In this document: in pieces, positions 45,568-53,959 of the stretch
Layout: each line of letters starts with the position of its first letter
Position numbering within the stretch: position 1 is the first letter of the stretch
DNA from: Pelotomaculum_C sp050950345
Lineage (GTDB): Bacteria > Bacillota > Desulfotomaculia > Desulfotomaculales > Pelotomaculaceae
Assembly: GCA_050950345.1 (NCBI GenBank)
Contig: JBMNHK010000002.1
Location: 124,001 to 188,000, forward strand
Direction of reading: 5' to 3'
DNA length: 64,000 bases
Program-made: the position numbers and the translations under genes
Notes under the pieces: model-generated
The model's database searches: none
The model's input: the letters and a program-made list of their open reading frames with translations, nothing else
What the model was told of the DNA's origin: nothing

Positions 45568-45660
45568 GTGTTGGACGGGGTTTTTAAGTTCCGTTTTCAA
45601 GGAATGCAGGCTTCTGGGGTGGGAAGTCAGTTTTATCTGGTTTCCCACCCTTATTATATT
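45568..45660 (+). ncRNA. Antiporter leader RNA, copy before gene 1
   Basis: Shares with the minus-strand copies, in order: GTTGGACGG, a variable loop, CCGTTTTCAAGGAA, then GGCTTCTGGGGTGGGAAGTC. Here the 3' part differs: GGGTGGGAA pairs with TTTCCCACCC (45640-45650), followed by TTATTATATT, instead of the larger terminator seen in the other copies. It ends about 43 bp before the ATG at 45703. Probably a ligand- or ion-responsive 5' leader. Confidence 0.7.
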
Positions 45661-45702
45661 CACTTAACAGGCAATTATAAATTTTATGTAAGAGGTGGTT
45701 TA

Positions 45703-47076
45703 ATGCCGGAACAGTACCAAGCAATAGTGGCGGTAACAGTTTTTCTAATTGTCTACGCCGTCATCATCTCCGAAAAAATTCACCGTACCGTTATCGCCCT
45801 GGTTGGCGCAGCTCTAATGGTTTTGCTGGGGATCCTCGACTTTTACGATGCGGTGGGACACATCGACTTTAATACCATCGGCCTCTTGATCGGCATGATG
45901 CTGATTGTCGGTATCACCAGAAAAACCGGTGTTTTTGAATACCTGGCAGTCAAATCGGCCAAAATGGCTAAGGGCGAACCTATCCGCATTCTTGCTGCTC
46001 TTGCCCTTGTTACAGCGGTATTATCGGCTTTTCTTGATAATGTGACCACAGTACTCTTGATTGTACCGGTTACTTTTGCCATCACCAGCCAGCTGAAAAT
46101 CAGCCCCTGGCCGTTCCTGTTTACAGAAATTTTAGTGTCAAACATCGGCGGCACTGCTACTCTCATCGGCGACCCGCCGAACATCATGATCGGCAGCGCT
46201 ACCGGGTTGGGCTTTATGGACTTTGCTCTTAACCTGACACCGGTTGTTGCGGTTACCTATGTTATTACGATTTTCTTGCTGCAGTATATTTTCCGCAACC
46301 AGATGCATACAGCGGATGAGCTAAAGTCCGGTATTATGCAAATGGACGAGAACAAAGAGATTAAGGATGTGCAGCTCCTCAAGAAATGTCTGATAGCCCT
46401 TGGTCTGACTATCATGGGCTTTTTCCTGCACCAGTACGTCCACCTGGAGTCCGCGGTCATCGCCCTATCAGGCGCTGCGCTATTGCTGTTGATTTCCCGC
46501 GAAGACGTAGATGATGCTATGCAGACTGTAGAGTGGCCCGTACTCTTCTTCTTCGCCGGCCTCTTTATCATCGTCGGCGCCCTGGTAGAAGTAGGGGTCA
46601 TTGAGTCCATAGCCAAGTGGGCCCTGGATGTTACCGGCGGCAATATGGTGCCTACCGGCATGTTGATCCTGTGGCTGTCGGCTATAGCTTCGTCTTTTGT
46701 TGACAATATCCCCTTTGTGGCTACCATGATCCCCCTTATTCAGGATATGGGACGGTTGGGCGGCATCGCGGACCTGAACTTCCTCTGGTGGTGCTTGTCT
46801 CTGGGCGCCTGCCTGGGCGGCAACGGTACCATCATCGGCGCCTCCGCCAACGTGGTGGTCGTAGGCATGGCGGAAAAGAGGGGTGTCCGGATGACATTTG
46901 TTGGTTTTTTAAAGCTGGCCTTCCCATTGATGTTGCTTTCCATCGTCATCTCAACCGGCTATTTGTTGCTGTGGTATTATTATGGCCACCTGCTAGCAGC
47001 AGTGGTGGCGCTGATTCTGGCGGCAGTTATGGCTATACTCGTCAAATTAATGGGGTCCCGGCTGCTTAAGGTATAA
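45703..47076 (+). CDS. NhaD/ArsB-type Na+/H+ antiporter, gene 1
   Basis: About 457 residues from ATG 45703 (AGAGGTGG upstream; the long upstream extension runs through the leader RNA and is rejected). Around eleven helices of the ion-transporter superfamily: DFYDAVGHIDFNTIGLLIGM, FLDNVTTVLLIVPVTFAI, GGTATLIGDPPNIMIGSATG, FVDNIPFVATMIPLIQDMG and GGNGTIIGASANVVVVGMAE. DNVTT/DNIPF and GDPPN/GASAN are the inverted-repeat ion-site motifs. Na+ (or arsenite) export is likely; proximity to Rnf favours Na+. About 85% similar to genes 2 and 3. Confidence 0.85.
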   Translation: MPEQYQAIVAVTVFLIVYAVIISEKIHRTVIALVGAALMVLLGILDFYDAVGHIDFNTIGLLIGMMLIVGITRKTGVFEYLAVKSAKMAKGEPIRILAALALVTAVLSAFLDNVTTVLLIVPVTFAITSQLKISPWPFLFTEILVSNIGGTATLIGDPPNIMIGSATGLGFMDFALNLTPVVAVTYVITIFLLQYIFRNQMHTADELKSGIMQMDENKEIKDVQLLKKCLIALGLTIMGFFLHQYVHLESAVIALSGAALLLLISREDVDDAMQTVEWPVLFFFAGLFIIVGALVEVGVIESIAKWALDVTGGNMVPTGMLILWLSAIASSFVDNIPFVATMIPLIQDMGRLGGIADLNFLWWCLSLGACLGGNGTIIGASANVVVVGMAEKRGVRMTFVGFLKLAFPLMLLSIVISTGYLLLWYYYGHLLAAVVALILAAVMAILVKLMGSRLLKV

Positions 47077-47346
47077 TAAATGTTAAGGCACTGCAAAAAA
47101 CAATATAAGCAATACTGAAGTTTACTGCTAATATCTCACCTGCGTGTTAGCTACCCTGGATATTGGAAGCCGTAAAAAGCCTCCTGTCCAGGGTTTCTAT
47201 TTTTATAATGCTCGGGCGGAATAACTGTGTTGGGGCTGTGCTGAAGCGATAGTTAAAATATTGCCTTATAAGGGGCGATGAGCAAGAGCCTAACAAGGAA
47301 TACCTATACTTAATAATTGGATCTGGCAATTAATAAGACTGAGCCT

Positions 47347-47392
47347 ATATAGGGAATGCCCCCGGTTTATAAGCCGGGGGCATTCCCTATAT
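47347..47392. terminator. Long hairpin between convergent antiporter genes
   Basis: A perfect 17-bp stem (ATAGGGAATGCCCCCGG and its complement, 47349-47365 and 47374-47390), extendable to 19 bp. No T-run follows, but it lies between two converging genes and likely stops or protects both transcripts. The rest of 47077-47429 shows no gene. Confidence 0.7.
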
Positions 47393-47416
47393 TGTCCAAG
47401 TATTTCTTAAGCCTCT

Positions 47417-48830
47417 ATAGTGAGAAAGCTTATTTAGCACCACTCTTTAATACCATGTTGGTAACGGGTTTGGACAGCAGCGCCAGAACCAGTGTAAGGG
47501 CTAAAGCAGTTATTGCAGCTGGGATGTGCCCCATAAAGAAGTACATTAACAGGTAGCCGGTGCTAATAACAATCGATAAGAGCATGAGGGGGAAAGCAAG
47601 CTTCATAAATCCCACAAAGGTGGCCCGGACGCCCCTCTTTTCCGCCATGCCAATAACCACCACGTTGGCGGAGGCGCCGATGATGGTACCGTTGCCGCCC
47701 AGGCAGGCGCCCAGAGACAGGCACCACCAGAGGAAATTCAGGTCCACGATGCCACCCAACCGCCCCATATCCTGAATAAGGGGGATCATGGTAGCCACAA
47801 AGGGGATATTGTCAACAAAAGCTGAAGCTATGGCCGACAGCCACAGGATCAACATGCCGGTAGGCACCATGTTGCCGCCGGTAACATCCAGGGCCCACTT
47901 GGCTACGAGCTCGATGACACCTACTTCTACCAGGGCGCCGACGATGATAAAGAGGCCGGCGAAGAAAAAGAGCACGGGCCATTCTACAGTCTGCAGGGCT
48001 TCATCAACGTCTTCAAAGGAAATCAACAGCAATAGCGCGGCGCCTGATAGGGCAATGACCGCGGATTCCATGTGAATATACTGGTGCAGGAAAAAGCCCA
48101 GGATGGTCAGACCCAGGACTATCAGGCATTTCTTAAGCAAGCGGGGGTCGGTAATCGCTTCGTTTTCGTCCATCTGCATAACCCCTGACTTAAGGTCGTC
48201 CGTGGTATGCAGTGAATCACGGTAGACGAATTGAAGCAGGTAGATAGTAACTAGAAGAATAACACAGACAACGGGCGTCAGGTTAAGGGCAAAGTCCATA
48301 AAGCCCAACCCGGTAGCGCTGCCGATCATGATGTTCGGCGGGTCGCCGATGAGAGTAGCAGTGCCGCCGATGTTTGACGCTAAAATTTCTGTGAACAGAA
48401 ACGGCCAGGGGTTGATTTTTAACTGGTTAGTGATCGCAAAGGTAACCGGGACGATTAAAAGAACAGTGGTCACGTTGTCAAGAAAAGCCGATAATACGGC
48501 GGTGACAAGGGCGAGAGAGGCGAGGAGACGGATTGGTTCAGCCTTAACTATTTTGGCTGACTTAATGGCCAGGTATTCAAAAACACCGGTTTTTCTGGTG
48601 ATACCAACAATCAGCATCATGCCGATTAAGAGGCCGATGGTATTAAAGTCGATGTGTCCCACCGCATCGTAAAAGTCTAAGATCCCCAGCAAAACCATTA
48701 GAGCTGCGCCAACCAGGGCGATAACGGTACGGTGAATTTTTTCGGAGATGATGACGGCGTAGACAATTAGAAAAACTGTCACGGCCACCATTGCTTGGTA
48801 CTGTTCGGGCACAACAATCACCTCATTAAT
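47417..48830 (-). repeat. Duplicated antiporter block, left copy
   Basis: This ~1.4-kb stretch, from CTATAGTGAGAAAGC to the GAGGTGATTGTTGTG ribosome site, is nearly identical to 49682-51097 in the same orientation. The match includes the coding region, stop-codon side and start site, but not the leader RNA. It is a recent tandem duplication or is kept alike by gene conversion. Confidence 0.88.
47430..48812 (-). CDS. NhaD/ArsB-type Na+/H+ antiporter, gene 2
   Basis: About 460 residues. The start is taken as GTG 48812 because GAGGTG lies 6 bp before it and the protein then begins like gene 1 (MPEQYQA); an in-frame GTG at 48821 overlaps that ribosome site. The same ion-site motifs are present (FLDNVTTVLL, GDPPNIMIGSATG, FVDNIPFVATM, GASANVVVIG). 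It is nearly identical to gene 3, more distant from gene 1. A full leader RNA with terminator at 49024-49153 and a truncated one at 48840-48882 precede it. Confidence 0.85.
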   Translation of the reverse strand: MPEQYQAMVAVTVFLIVYAVIISEKIHRTVIALVGAALMVLLGILDFYDAVGHIDFNTIGLLIGMMLIVGITRKTGVFEYLAIKSAKIVKAEPIRLLASLALVTAVLSAFLDNVTTVLLIVPVTFAITNQLKINPWPFLFTEILASNIGGTATLIGDPPNIMIGSATGLGFMDFALNLTPVVCVILLVTIYLLQFVYRDSLHTTDDLKSGVMQMDENEAITDPRLLKKCLIVLGLTILGFFLHQYIHMESAVIALSGAALLLLISFEDVDEALQTVEWPVLFFFAGLFIIVGALVEVGVIELVAKWALDVTGGNMVPTGMLILWLSAIASAFVDNIPFVATMIPLIQDMGRLGGIVDLNFLWWCLSLGACLGGNGTIIGASANVVVIGMAEKRGVRATFVGFMKLAFPLMLLSIVISTGYLLMYFFMGHIPAAITALALTLVLALLSKPVTNMVLKSGAK

Positions 48831-48839
48831 AATTATAAT

Positions 48840-48882
48840 ACCTTGAAAACGAACCTTTTTAGTTCATCCAACAACGATACGA
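48840..48882 (-). ncRNA. Truncated antiporter leader RNA before gene 2
   Basis: On the minus strand it reads GTTGGATGAACT..AAAGGTTC and GTTTTCAAGG, matching the 5' half of the leader element. The GGCTTCTGGGG half and the terminator are missing; sequence goes straight to the gene 2 ribosome site. Perhaps a remnant of leader duplication. Confidence 0.55.
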
Positions 48883-49023
48883 TACCGCCTATTAAATTAC
48901 CACATAAACTAAAACGGACAACTCACAAACCAGGGTCAATAGTATGCATTCATATAATCACCTCGTATCAATTATTATTAATTTAACAAAATTAGCTAAA
49001 ACTTTGGGGCCTATAAGGAATAA

Positions 49024-49153
49024 AACAAAAAATCTGATTTACCCCTCCCAGGTATTGGCTAACTTGTTTAAGGGAGGGAAAACCAGATCAATGACTTCCC
49101 ACCCCAGAAGCCAGCGTTCCTTGAAAACGGACCTTATTGATCCGTCCAACTCG
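49024..49153 (-). ncRNA. Full antiporter leader RNA with terminator, before gene 2
   Basis: Minus strand: GTTGGACGG...CCGTTTTCAAGGAACG, then GGCTTCTGGGGTGGGAAGTC, then a strong stem (ATCTGGTTTT..CCTCCC with GGGAGGGG..AAATCAGAT) followed by TTTTTTGTTTT. Conserved 5' part plus intrinsic terminator is the layout of a transcription-terminating riboswitch or attenuator. It lies about 210 bp before the gene 2 start. Confidence 0.75.
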
Positions 49154-49627
49154 TTTAAAACAACATATAATATTGTTGCTATTTTCAAATAAGCACTTTG
49201 TCATGCACTTTACCATAAAGAAGCTATTGTGGTCAAGGAGTATTTTATGAATAGAAGGGTATAACTTGTTGTAAAATTTTATGTTTATGATTTTTCCTTT
49301 TGAGATTATCGGTAATTATAAAAATTTGCTGTAGGGCTTAGAAGAATGGATTGGAAGCCGGATACGAATAGGAGAGCTGGAAAACAGCAGAGGAAAATAC
49401 GCACAGTTTTGGAGAAACTTAAGCGCATCAAGGAAATAACAGGCGTGAATGTGGGCAAACATAAAAAAAGCTACAGGCGTGCTGCCCATAGCCCCAATCC
49501 TGCTAAGAATCCTATCCGGCGAGAGGTTAAAACTTAACGGATACCTCAGTCTCATGGAATGTTATACTGCGAAATAATGTGTAAGCTTTGGAATCGCTGT
49601 ATACTGAAGGGTGACGTACGGTGCTGT

Positions 49628-49666
49628 GGGAGGCCGGTTACCCAATTAATGAGTAGCCGGCTTCCC
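49628..49666 (-). terminator. Hairpin after antiporter gene 3
   Basis: GGGAGGCCGGTTAC (49628-49641) pairs with GTAGCCGGCTTCCC (49653-49666), 14 bp with two G-U pairs. On the minus strand it follows the gene 3 stop. The rest of 49154-49627 holds no gene I can support. Confidence 0.65.
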
Positions 49667-49681
49667 GGTTATGCGAGTGCT

Positions 49682-51097
49682 ATAGTGAGAAAGCTTATTT
49701 AGCACCACTCTTTAATACCATGTTGGTAACGGGTTTGGACAGCAGCGCCAGAACTACGGTAAGGGCTAAAGCAGTTATTGCAGCTGGGATGTGCCCCATA
49801 AAGAAGTACATTAACAGGTAGCCGGTGCTAATAGCAACCGATACTAGCATGAGGGGGAAAGCCAGCTTCATAAATTCCACAAAGGTGACCCGGATGCCCC
49901 TCTTTTCCGCCATACCTACTACCACCACGTTGGCGGAGGCGCCAATGAGGGTACCGTTGCCGCCCAGGCAGGCGCCCAGAGACAGGCACCACCAGAGGAA
50001 ATTCAGGTCCACTATGCCCCCCAACCGTCCCATATCCTGAATAAGGGGGATCATGGTGGCTACGAAGGGGATATTGTCAACAAAAGCTGAAGCTATGGCC
50101 GACAGCCACAGGATCAACATGCCGGTAGGCACCATGTCGCCGCCGGTAACATCCAGGGCCCACTTGGCTACGAGCTCGATGACACCTACTTCTACCAGGG
50201 CGCCGACGATGATAAAGAGTCCGGTGAAGAAGAAGAGCACGGGCCATTCTACAGCCTGCAGGGCTTCATCTACGTCTTCCATGGAAACCAAAAGCAATAG
50301 CGCGGCGCCTGATAGGGCGATGACCGCGGACTCCATGTGAATATACTGGTGCAGGAAAAAGCCCAGGATGGTCAGAGCCAGGACTATCAGACATTTCTTA
50401 AGCAAGCGGGGGTCGGTAATCGCTTCGTTTTCGTCCATCTGCATAACCCCTGACTTAAGGTCGTCCGTGGTATGCAGTGAATCACGGTAGACGAATTGAA
50501 GCAGGTAGATAGTAACTAGAAGAATAACACAGACAACGGGCGTCAGGTTAAGGGCAAAGTCCATAAAGCCCAACCCGGTAGCGCTGCCGATCATGATGTT
50601 CGGCGGGTCACCGATGAGGGTAGCAGTGCCGCCGATGTTTGACGCTAAAATTTCTGTGAACAGAAACGGCCAGGGGTTGATTTTTAACTGGTTAGTGATC
50701 GCAAAGGTAACCGGGACGATTAAAAGAACAGTGGTCACGTTGTCAAGAAAAGCCGATAATACGGCGGTGACAAGGGCGAGAGAGGCGAGGAGACGGATTG
50801 GTTCAGCCTTAACTATTTTGGCTGACTTAATGGCCAGGTATTCAAAAACACCGGTTTTTCTGGTAATACCGACAATAATCATCATGCCGATTAAGAGGCC
50901 GATGGTGTTAAAGTCGACGTGTCCCACCGCATCGTAAAAGTCGAGGATCCCCAGCAAAACCATTAGAGCTGCGCCAACCAGGGCGATAACGGTACGGTGA
51001 ATTTTTTCGGAGATGATGACGGCGTAGACAATTAGAAAAACTGTTACGGCCACCATTGCTTGGTACTGTTCGGGCACAACAATCACCTCATTAATAT
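49682..51097 (-). repeat. Duplicated antiporter block, right copy
   Basis: Second copy of the ~1.4-kb block at 47417-48830. The differences are mostly silent or conservative (for example a Phe-Glu/Met-Glu pair and Ala/Thr after FFF), suggesting recent duplication. Confidence 0.88.
49695..51077 (-). CDS. NhaD/ArsB-type Na+/H+ antiporter, gene 3
   Basis: About 460 residues from GTG 51077, by analogy with gene 2 (same GAGGTG spacing); the longer open frame to 51191 runs into unrelated upstream sequence. Near-identical to gene 2, with the same FLDNVTTVLL, GDPPN, FVDNIPF and GASAN motifs. Its upstream region is unlike gene 2: first a transposase remnant, then three tandem leader RNAs. The remnant may have separated the gene from its control region. 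Confidence 0.85.
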   Translation of the reverse strand: MPEQYQAMVAVTVFLIVYAVIISEKIHRTVIALVGAALMVLLGILDFYDAVGHVDFNTIGLLIGMMIIVGITRKTGVFEYLAIKSAKIVKAEPIRLLASLALVTAVLSAFLDNVTTVLLIVPVTFAITNQLKINPWPFLFTEILASNIGGTATLIGDPPNIMIGSATGLGFMDFALNLTPVVCVILLVTIYLLQFVYRDSLHTTDDLKSGVMQMDENEAITDPRLLKKCLIVLALTILGFFLHQYIHMESAVIALSGAALLLLVSMEDVDEALQAVEWPVLFFFTGLFIIVGALVEVGVIELVAKWALDVTGGDMVPTGMLILWLSAIASAFVDNIPFVATMIPLIQDMGRLGGIVDLNFLWWCLSLGACLGGNGTLIGASANVVVVGMAEKRGIRVTFVEFMKLAFPLMLVSVAISTGYLLMYFFMGHIPAAITALALTVVLALLSKPVTNMVLKSGAK

Positions 51098-51184
51098 TTG
51101 TAATACTCAAGTTACTCAAATAAAAATTGCGTTGAAACCTTGATATAACATGCAAATTGGATTTCATTTGGTGGAAAACAGCAA

Positions 51185-51395
51185 AAGACACCTTGTCTTG
51201 GTAAAATAGAAGTAACTAAAACCATTCCAACAAGACGCAAGGATGTCTTTATGAAATCTATTTTGCCAGACCAATATGCAGTTGAAAAACTATTTAACTC
51301 TCGCGTGGATAATTTTTTCGTCAAGTACGAAATAAGCAAAAGATTACGCTGCTGCAACTTCAAAAATCAAAGGATTTATCTTTCAAATAAAAAAT
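51185..51395 (+). mobile_element. Remnant of an IS4-like transposase gene
   Basis: On the plus strand, ACAAGACGCAAGGATGTCTT leads to ATG 51251 and a product MKSILPDQYAVEKLFNSRVD, then FFVKYEISKRLRCCNF, resembling the N-terminus of IS4-type transposases I have seen in Peptococcaceae. After CNF the frame shifts (KIKGFIFQ in the next frame) and similarity ends where the leader RNA repeat begins. Only about 40 codons survive; no terminal repeats were identified. Confidence 0.55.
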
Positions 51396-51513
51396 CTGAC
51401 TTTCCTCCCCGAGTACTGGCTGGCTTGTTCAAGGGGCAAAATCAGATCAATGACTTCCCACCCCAGAAGCCGGCGTTCCTTGAAAACGAACCTTAGGTCC
51501 GTCCAACACGATG
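51384..51513 (-). ncRNA. Antiporter leader RNA array, unit c (gene-proximal)
   Basis: Minus strand: GTTGGACGGACC TAA GGTTCG, GTTTTCAAGGAACGCCGG, GGCTTCTGGGGTGGGAAGTC, then terminator stem ATCTGATTTTGCCCC / GGGGAGGAAAGTCAGAT and TTTTTTATTT. Third unit transcribed in the array. Confidence 0.75.
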
Positions 51514-51660
51514 GTACTGCTTATTCAATTAGCGTAGAGGTTACAACTACTACAATAAACTCACATACCTGGGTCAAGAGCATGCGTTCATCTAATCACC
51601 TCGTGTCAAGTATTAATGCAACCAAAACTTGTTGAACCCTCAGGGATCTGTAAAGGATAA

Positions 51661-51791
51661 AACAAAAAATCTGATTTACACTCCCCAGGTACTGGCTAGC
51701 TTGTTTATAGGGAGGCAAAATCAGATCAATGACTTCCCACCCCAGAAGCCGGCGTTCCTTGAAAACGGACCTTAGGTCCGTCCAACACGAT
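51661..51791 (-). ncRNA. Antiporter leader RNA array, unit b
   Basis: Nearly identical to unit c. The first hairpin is perfect (CGGACC TAA GGTCCG). The terminator stem pairs ATCTGATTTTGCCTCCC with GGGGAGTGTAAATCAGAT, followed by TTTTTTGTTTT. Unit-to-unit distance is about 275 bp; the spacers also match each other, including a GAGGTGATTAGATG ribosome-site-like stretch. Confidence 0.75.
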
Positions 51792-51931
51792 GGTACTGCA
51801 TATTCAATTGGTATAGAGGTTACAATTGCTGCAATAGATTTGCAACCAGGGTCAGGAGCATTATATCTGCTCACTCAGTGTCAGGTATTAATGCAGCCAA
51901 AACTTGCTGAAACCCCAGGGATAAGGGATAA

Positions 51932-52063
51932 AACAAAAAATCTGATTTACCCTCCCCAGGTACTGGCTGGCTTGCTTAAGGGAGGCAAAATCAGATCAAT
52001 GACTTCCCACCCCAGAAGCCGGCGTTCCTTGACAACGAACCTTAAAGATCCGCTCAACACGAT
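51932..52063 (-). ncRNA. Antiporter leader RNA array, unit a (first transcribed)
   Basis: Same conserved parts with small changes in the first hairpin (AAAGATCCG side). Terminator stem ATCTGATTTTGCCTCCC / GGGGAGGGTAAATCAGAT then TTTTTTGTTTT. About 271 bp from unit b. Confidence 0.75.
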
Positions 52064-52651
52064 AAAAACATTATTCTATTGCCAAAAACTACTATATCAT
52101 AAAGTAGCTATTCTGGTCAAGGTGTATTTTGCAAATAAAAATATCTGAAAGATATACTAATCTTACAGAGAATATTCTGTAGAGAATAATAACCGTCACC
52201 TGTATTTAAAGGAGGTTCTTCTGTCTGTCTAAAAATTTTTATAATTATTTATTGCACCTTGCAGGAAAATGTGTCGGATAGTAGAGAAATATGGTGCGAA
52301 AATTTATACTATGGAGTATACTACAAGGAGGGATTGGGCTTATCCTCCAACACGAAAAAACATTGTTTCTTAACTAAAGGGATAGATAAGGGATAAAGTG
52401 CATTGAATTGAAATGAAGAAACAGTAAGGTGCAAGAAATTAAGGAGGGAATTATAGAGAAAGCGTCCTGTTGATGAAAAACTCGAACAAAAATTGTTAGT
52501 TTCAAAAAGTCGGGTCTGTTCTTCTATTTTAGCTTGTCTGTGATATAATGTTTAGGGTCAGGCCCGATATTTGGGTTATGTTGTCTGATTAAGTAGTTAA
52601 TAATGCACGCCGGTACAACCGGTCATAATTTTTGCAGAGAGAGGGGAAGGT
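52064..52651. other. Intergenic region upstream of rnfC
   Basis: About 590 bp with no convincing gene. It should contain the start of the minus-strand leader array transcript and the promoter of the rnf operon. Two AAGGAGG stretches (about 52210 and 52440) are not followed by usable open frames. A GCCGGTACAACCGGT-like short inverted repeat lies just before the rnfC ribosome site. Confidence 0.4.
52544..52549 (+). promoter_or_regulatory. Putative -10 box of the rnf promoter
   Basis: TATAAT, preceded by TG one base upstream (TGATATAAT), about 103 bp before the rnfC ATG. The -35 region is weak (CTTCTA around 52521). Confidence 0.4.
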
Positions 52652-53959
52652 ATGAGCAATAGGAAGCATCTCCCGGCGGTACATGTACCTCATCACAAAA
52701 ATACTGCCGAGAGTCCCACAGAAAAAATGCCGGTGCCTGAAAAAGTCTATATTTCCATGGCTCAGCACATCGGCGCTCCCTGCCAGCCTAAAGTTAAGGT
52801 TGGCGACCTGGTTAAGGTGGGACAAGTTATTGGTGATAGTGAGGCCTTTATCAGCGCCCCCATTCATTCCAGTGTTTCAGGTAAGGTAACCGCTGTTGAC
52901 AAAGCCCTGAGCAATTCGGGTGTCTGGGATCTGGTGGTGACCATTGAAACAGATCAACAACAGGAACCACTGGAAGGACTTGCTCCGCCGAAAATCAGCG
53001 ATAAGGACAGTTTTATCAAAGCGGTCCGCGACTCCGGTATGGTCGGTCTGGGCGGCGCAGCCTTTCCAACCCATGTCAAGTTTAACCCGAAAAACCTTGA
53101 CGAAGTGGACACATTCATTGTTAACGGCGCAGAGTGTGAACCATACATTACTGCGGATTACCGTAACATGATGGAGAATACGGAGTTATTAGTTAATGGC
53201 TTGAAAAACGCGATGAAGTACCTTGGGCTCAAGCGGGGGATTATCGGCATTGAGGCCAATAAACCTGCGGCAATTCAGAAGATCCGGGAAATGTTGAAGG
53301 ATACACCGGAGATACAGGTCCATGAGTTAAGGGCTGTTTACCCTCAAGGCGCTGAACGTGTTCTTGTTTATGAGACCATCGGGAAAGAGGTTCCCCTGGG
53401 CAAACTGCCCGCGGATGTGGGCGCCATTGTAGCTAATATTACTACTATGGTTTCTCTGGAAAGGTATCTGGAAACCGGTATGCCGCTCACTTCCAAAATA
53501 GTTACGGTAGACGGCAATGCGGTACAAAATCCGAAGAACGTGGAGGCGCTCATCGGGACCCAGATCAGCGAATTGATTGATTTTTGCGGCGGCTACAAAG
53601 GGGAGCCGAAGAAAATCGTCATGGGTGGACCGATGATGGGAACTGCCATTTATGACGACGGCATGACGGTTAACAAGAATACGAGCTCTGTGCTTGTCTT
53701 TGATGAGAATCTTGCTATAGTGCCAAAAGAAACCCCTTGCATCAATTGCGGTCGCTGTGTCAGGGCCTGCCCCATGTACTTGATGCCTACCTGGTTGACT
53801 AAAGCCTATAGGGCAAATGATGTAGAAAAGCTTAAGGAACTCAATGTTAACCTCTGTATGGAATGCGGGTCCTGCTCGTATGTTTGCCCTGCCAAGATCC
53901 AGTTGAGCTTCAATCATAAATTAGGTAAACGACTGGTTATGGAAGGAGGTAATAAATAA
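52652..53959 (+). CDS. rnfC: Rnf complex subunit C
   Basis: A 435-residue protein, first gene of the rnf operon. It has a Rossmann/NADH-FMN region with GLGGAAFPTHVKF and VNGAECEPYITADYR, then an SLBB-type domain, then two 4Fe-4S motifs CINCGRCVRACP and CMECGSCSYVCP near the C-terminus. RnfC takes electrons to or from NADH in the ferredoxin:NAD+ oxidoreductase that pumps Na+ or H+. Start ATG behind GAGAGGGGAAGG. Overlaps rnfD start by one base. Confidence 0.96.
   Translation: MSNRKHLPAVHVPHHKNTAESPTEKMPVPEKVYISMAQHIGAPCQPKVKVGDLVKVGQVIGDSEAFISAPIHSSVSGKVTAVDKALSNSGVWDLVVTIETDQQQEPLEGLAPPKISDKDSFIKAVRDSGMVGLGGAAFPTHVKFNPKNLDEVDTFIVNGAECEPYITADYRNMMENTELLVNGLKNAMKYLGLKRGIIGIEANKPAAIQKIREMLKDTPEIQVHELRAVYPQGAERVLVYETIGKEVPLGKLPADVGAIVANITTMVSLERYLETGMPLTSKIVTVDGNAVQNPKNVEALIGTQISELIDFCGGYKGEPKKIVMGGPMMGTAIYDDGMTVNKNTSSVLVFDENLAIVPKETPCINCGRCVRACPMYLMPTWLTKAYRANDVEKLKELNVNLCMECGSCSYVCPAKIQLSFNHKLGKRLVMEGGNK

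Noticed and set aside
45436..45702. N-terminal extension of antiporter gene 1
   Set aside because: The extra 89 codons cover the leader RNA; a good ribosome site and the match to genes 2 and 3 place the start at 45703.
49346..49537. 63-codon basic open frame
   Set aside because: Lys/Arg-rich and not obviously random, but it lacks a good ribosome site and I see no homology; not enough to call a gene.
51384..52063. CRISPR-like array
   Set aside because: The repeats are ~130 nt with ~140-nt related spacers, and the unit also occurs singly before other antiporter genes. Not a CRISPR pattern.
51729..52148. Plus-strand open frame (139 codons) through the repeat array
   Set aside because: It and the similar frames at 49081-49192 and 51450-51635 share the same start because they run antisense through the leader RNA repeats. 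No ribosome sites, and the translated sequence has low-complexity Ser/Arg composition.
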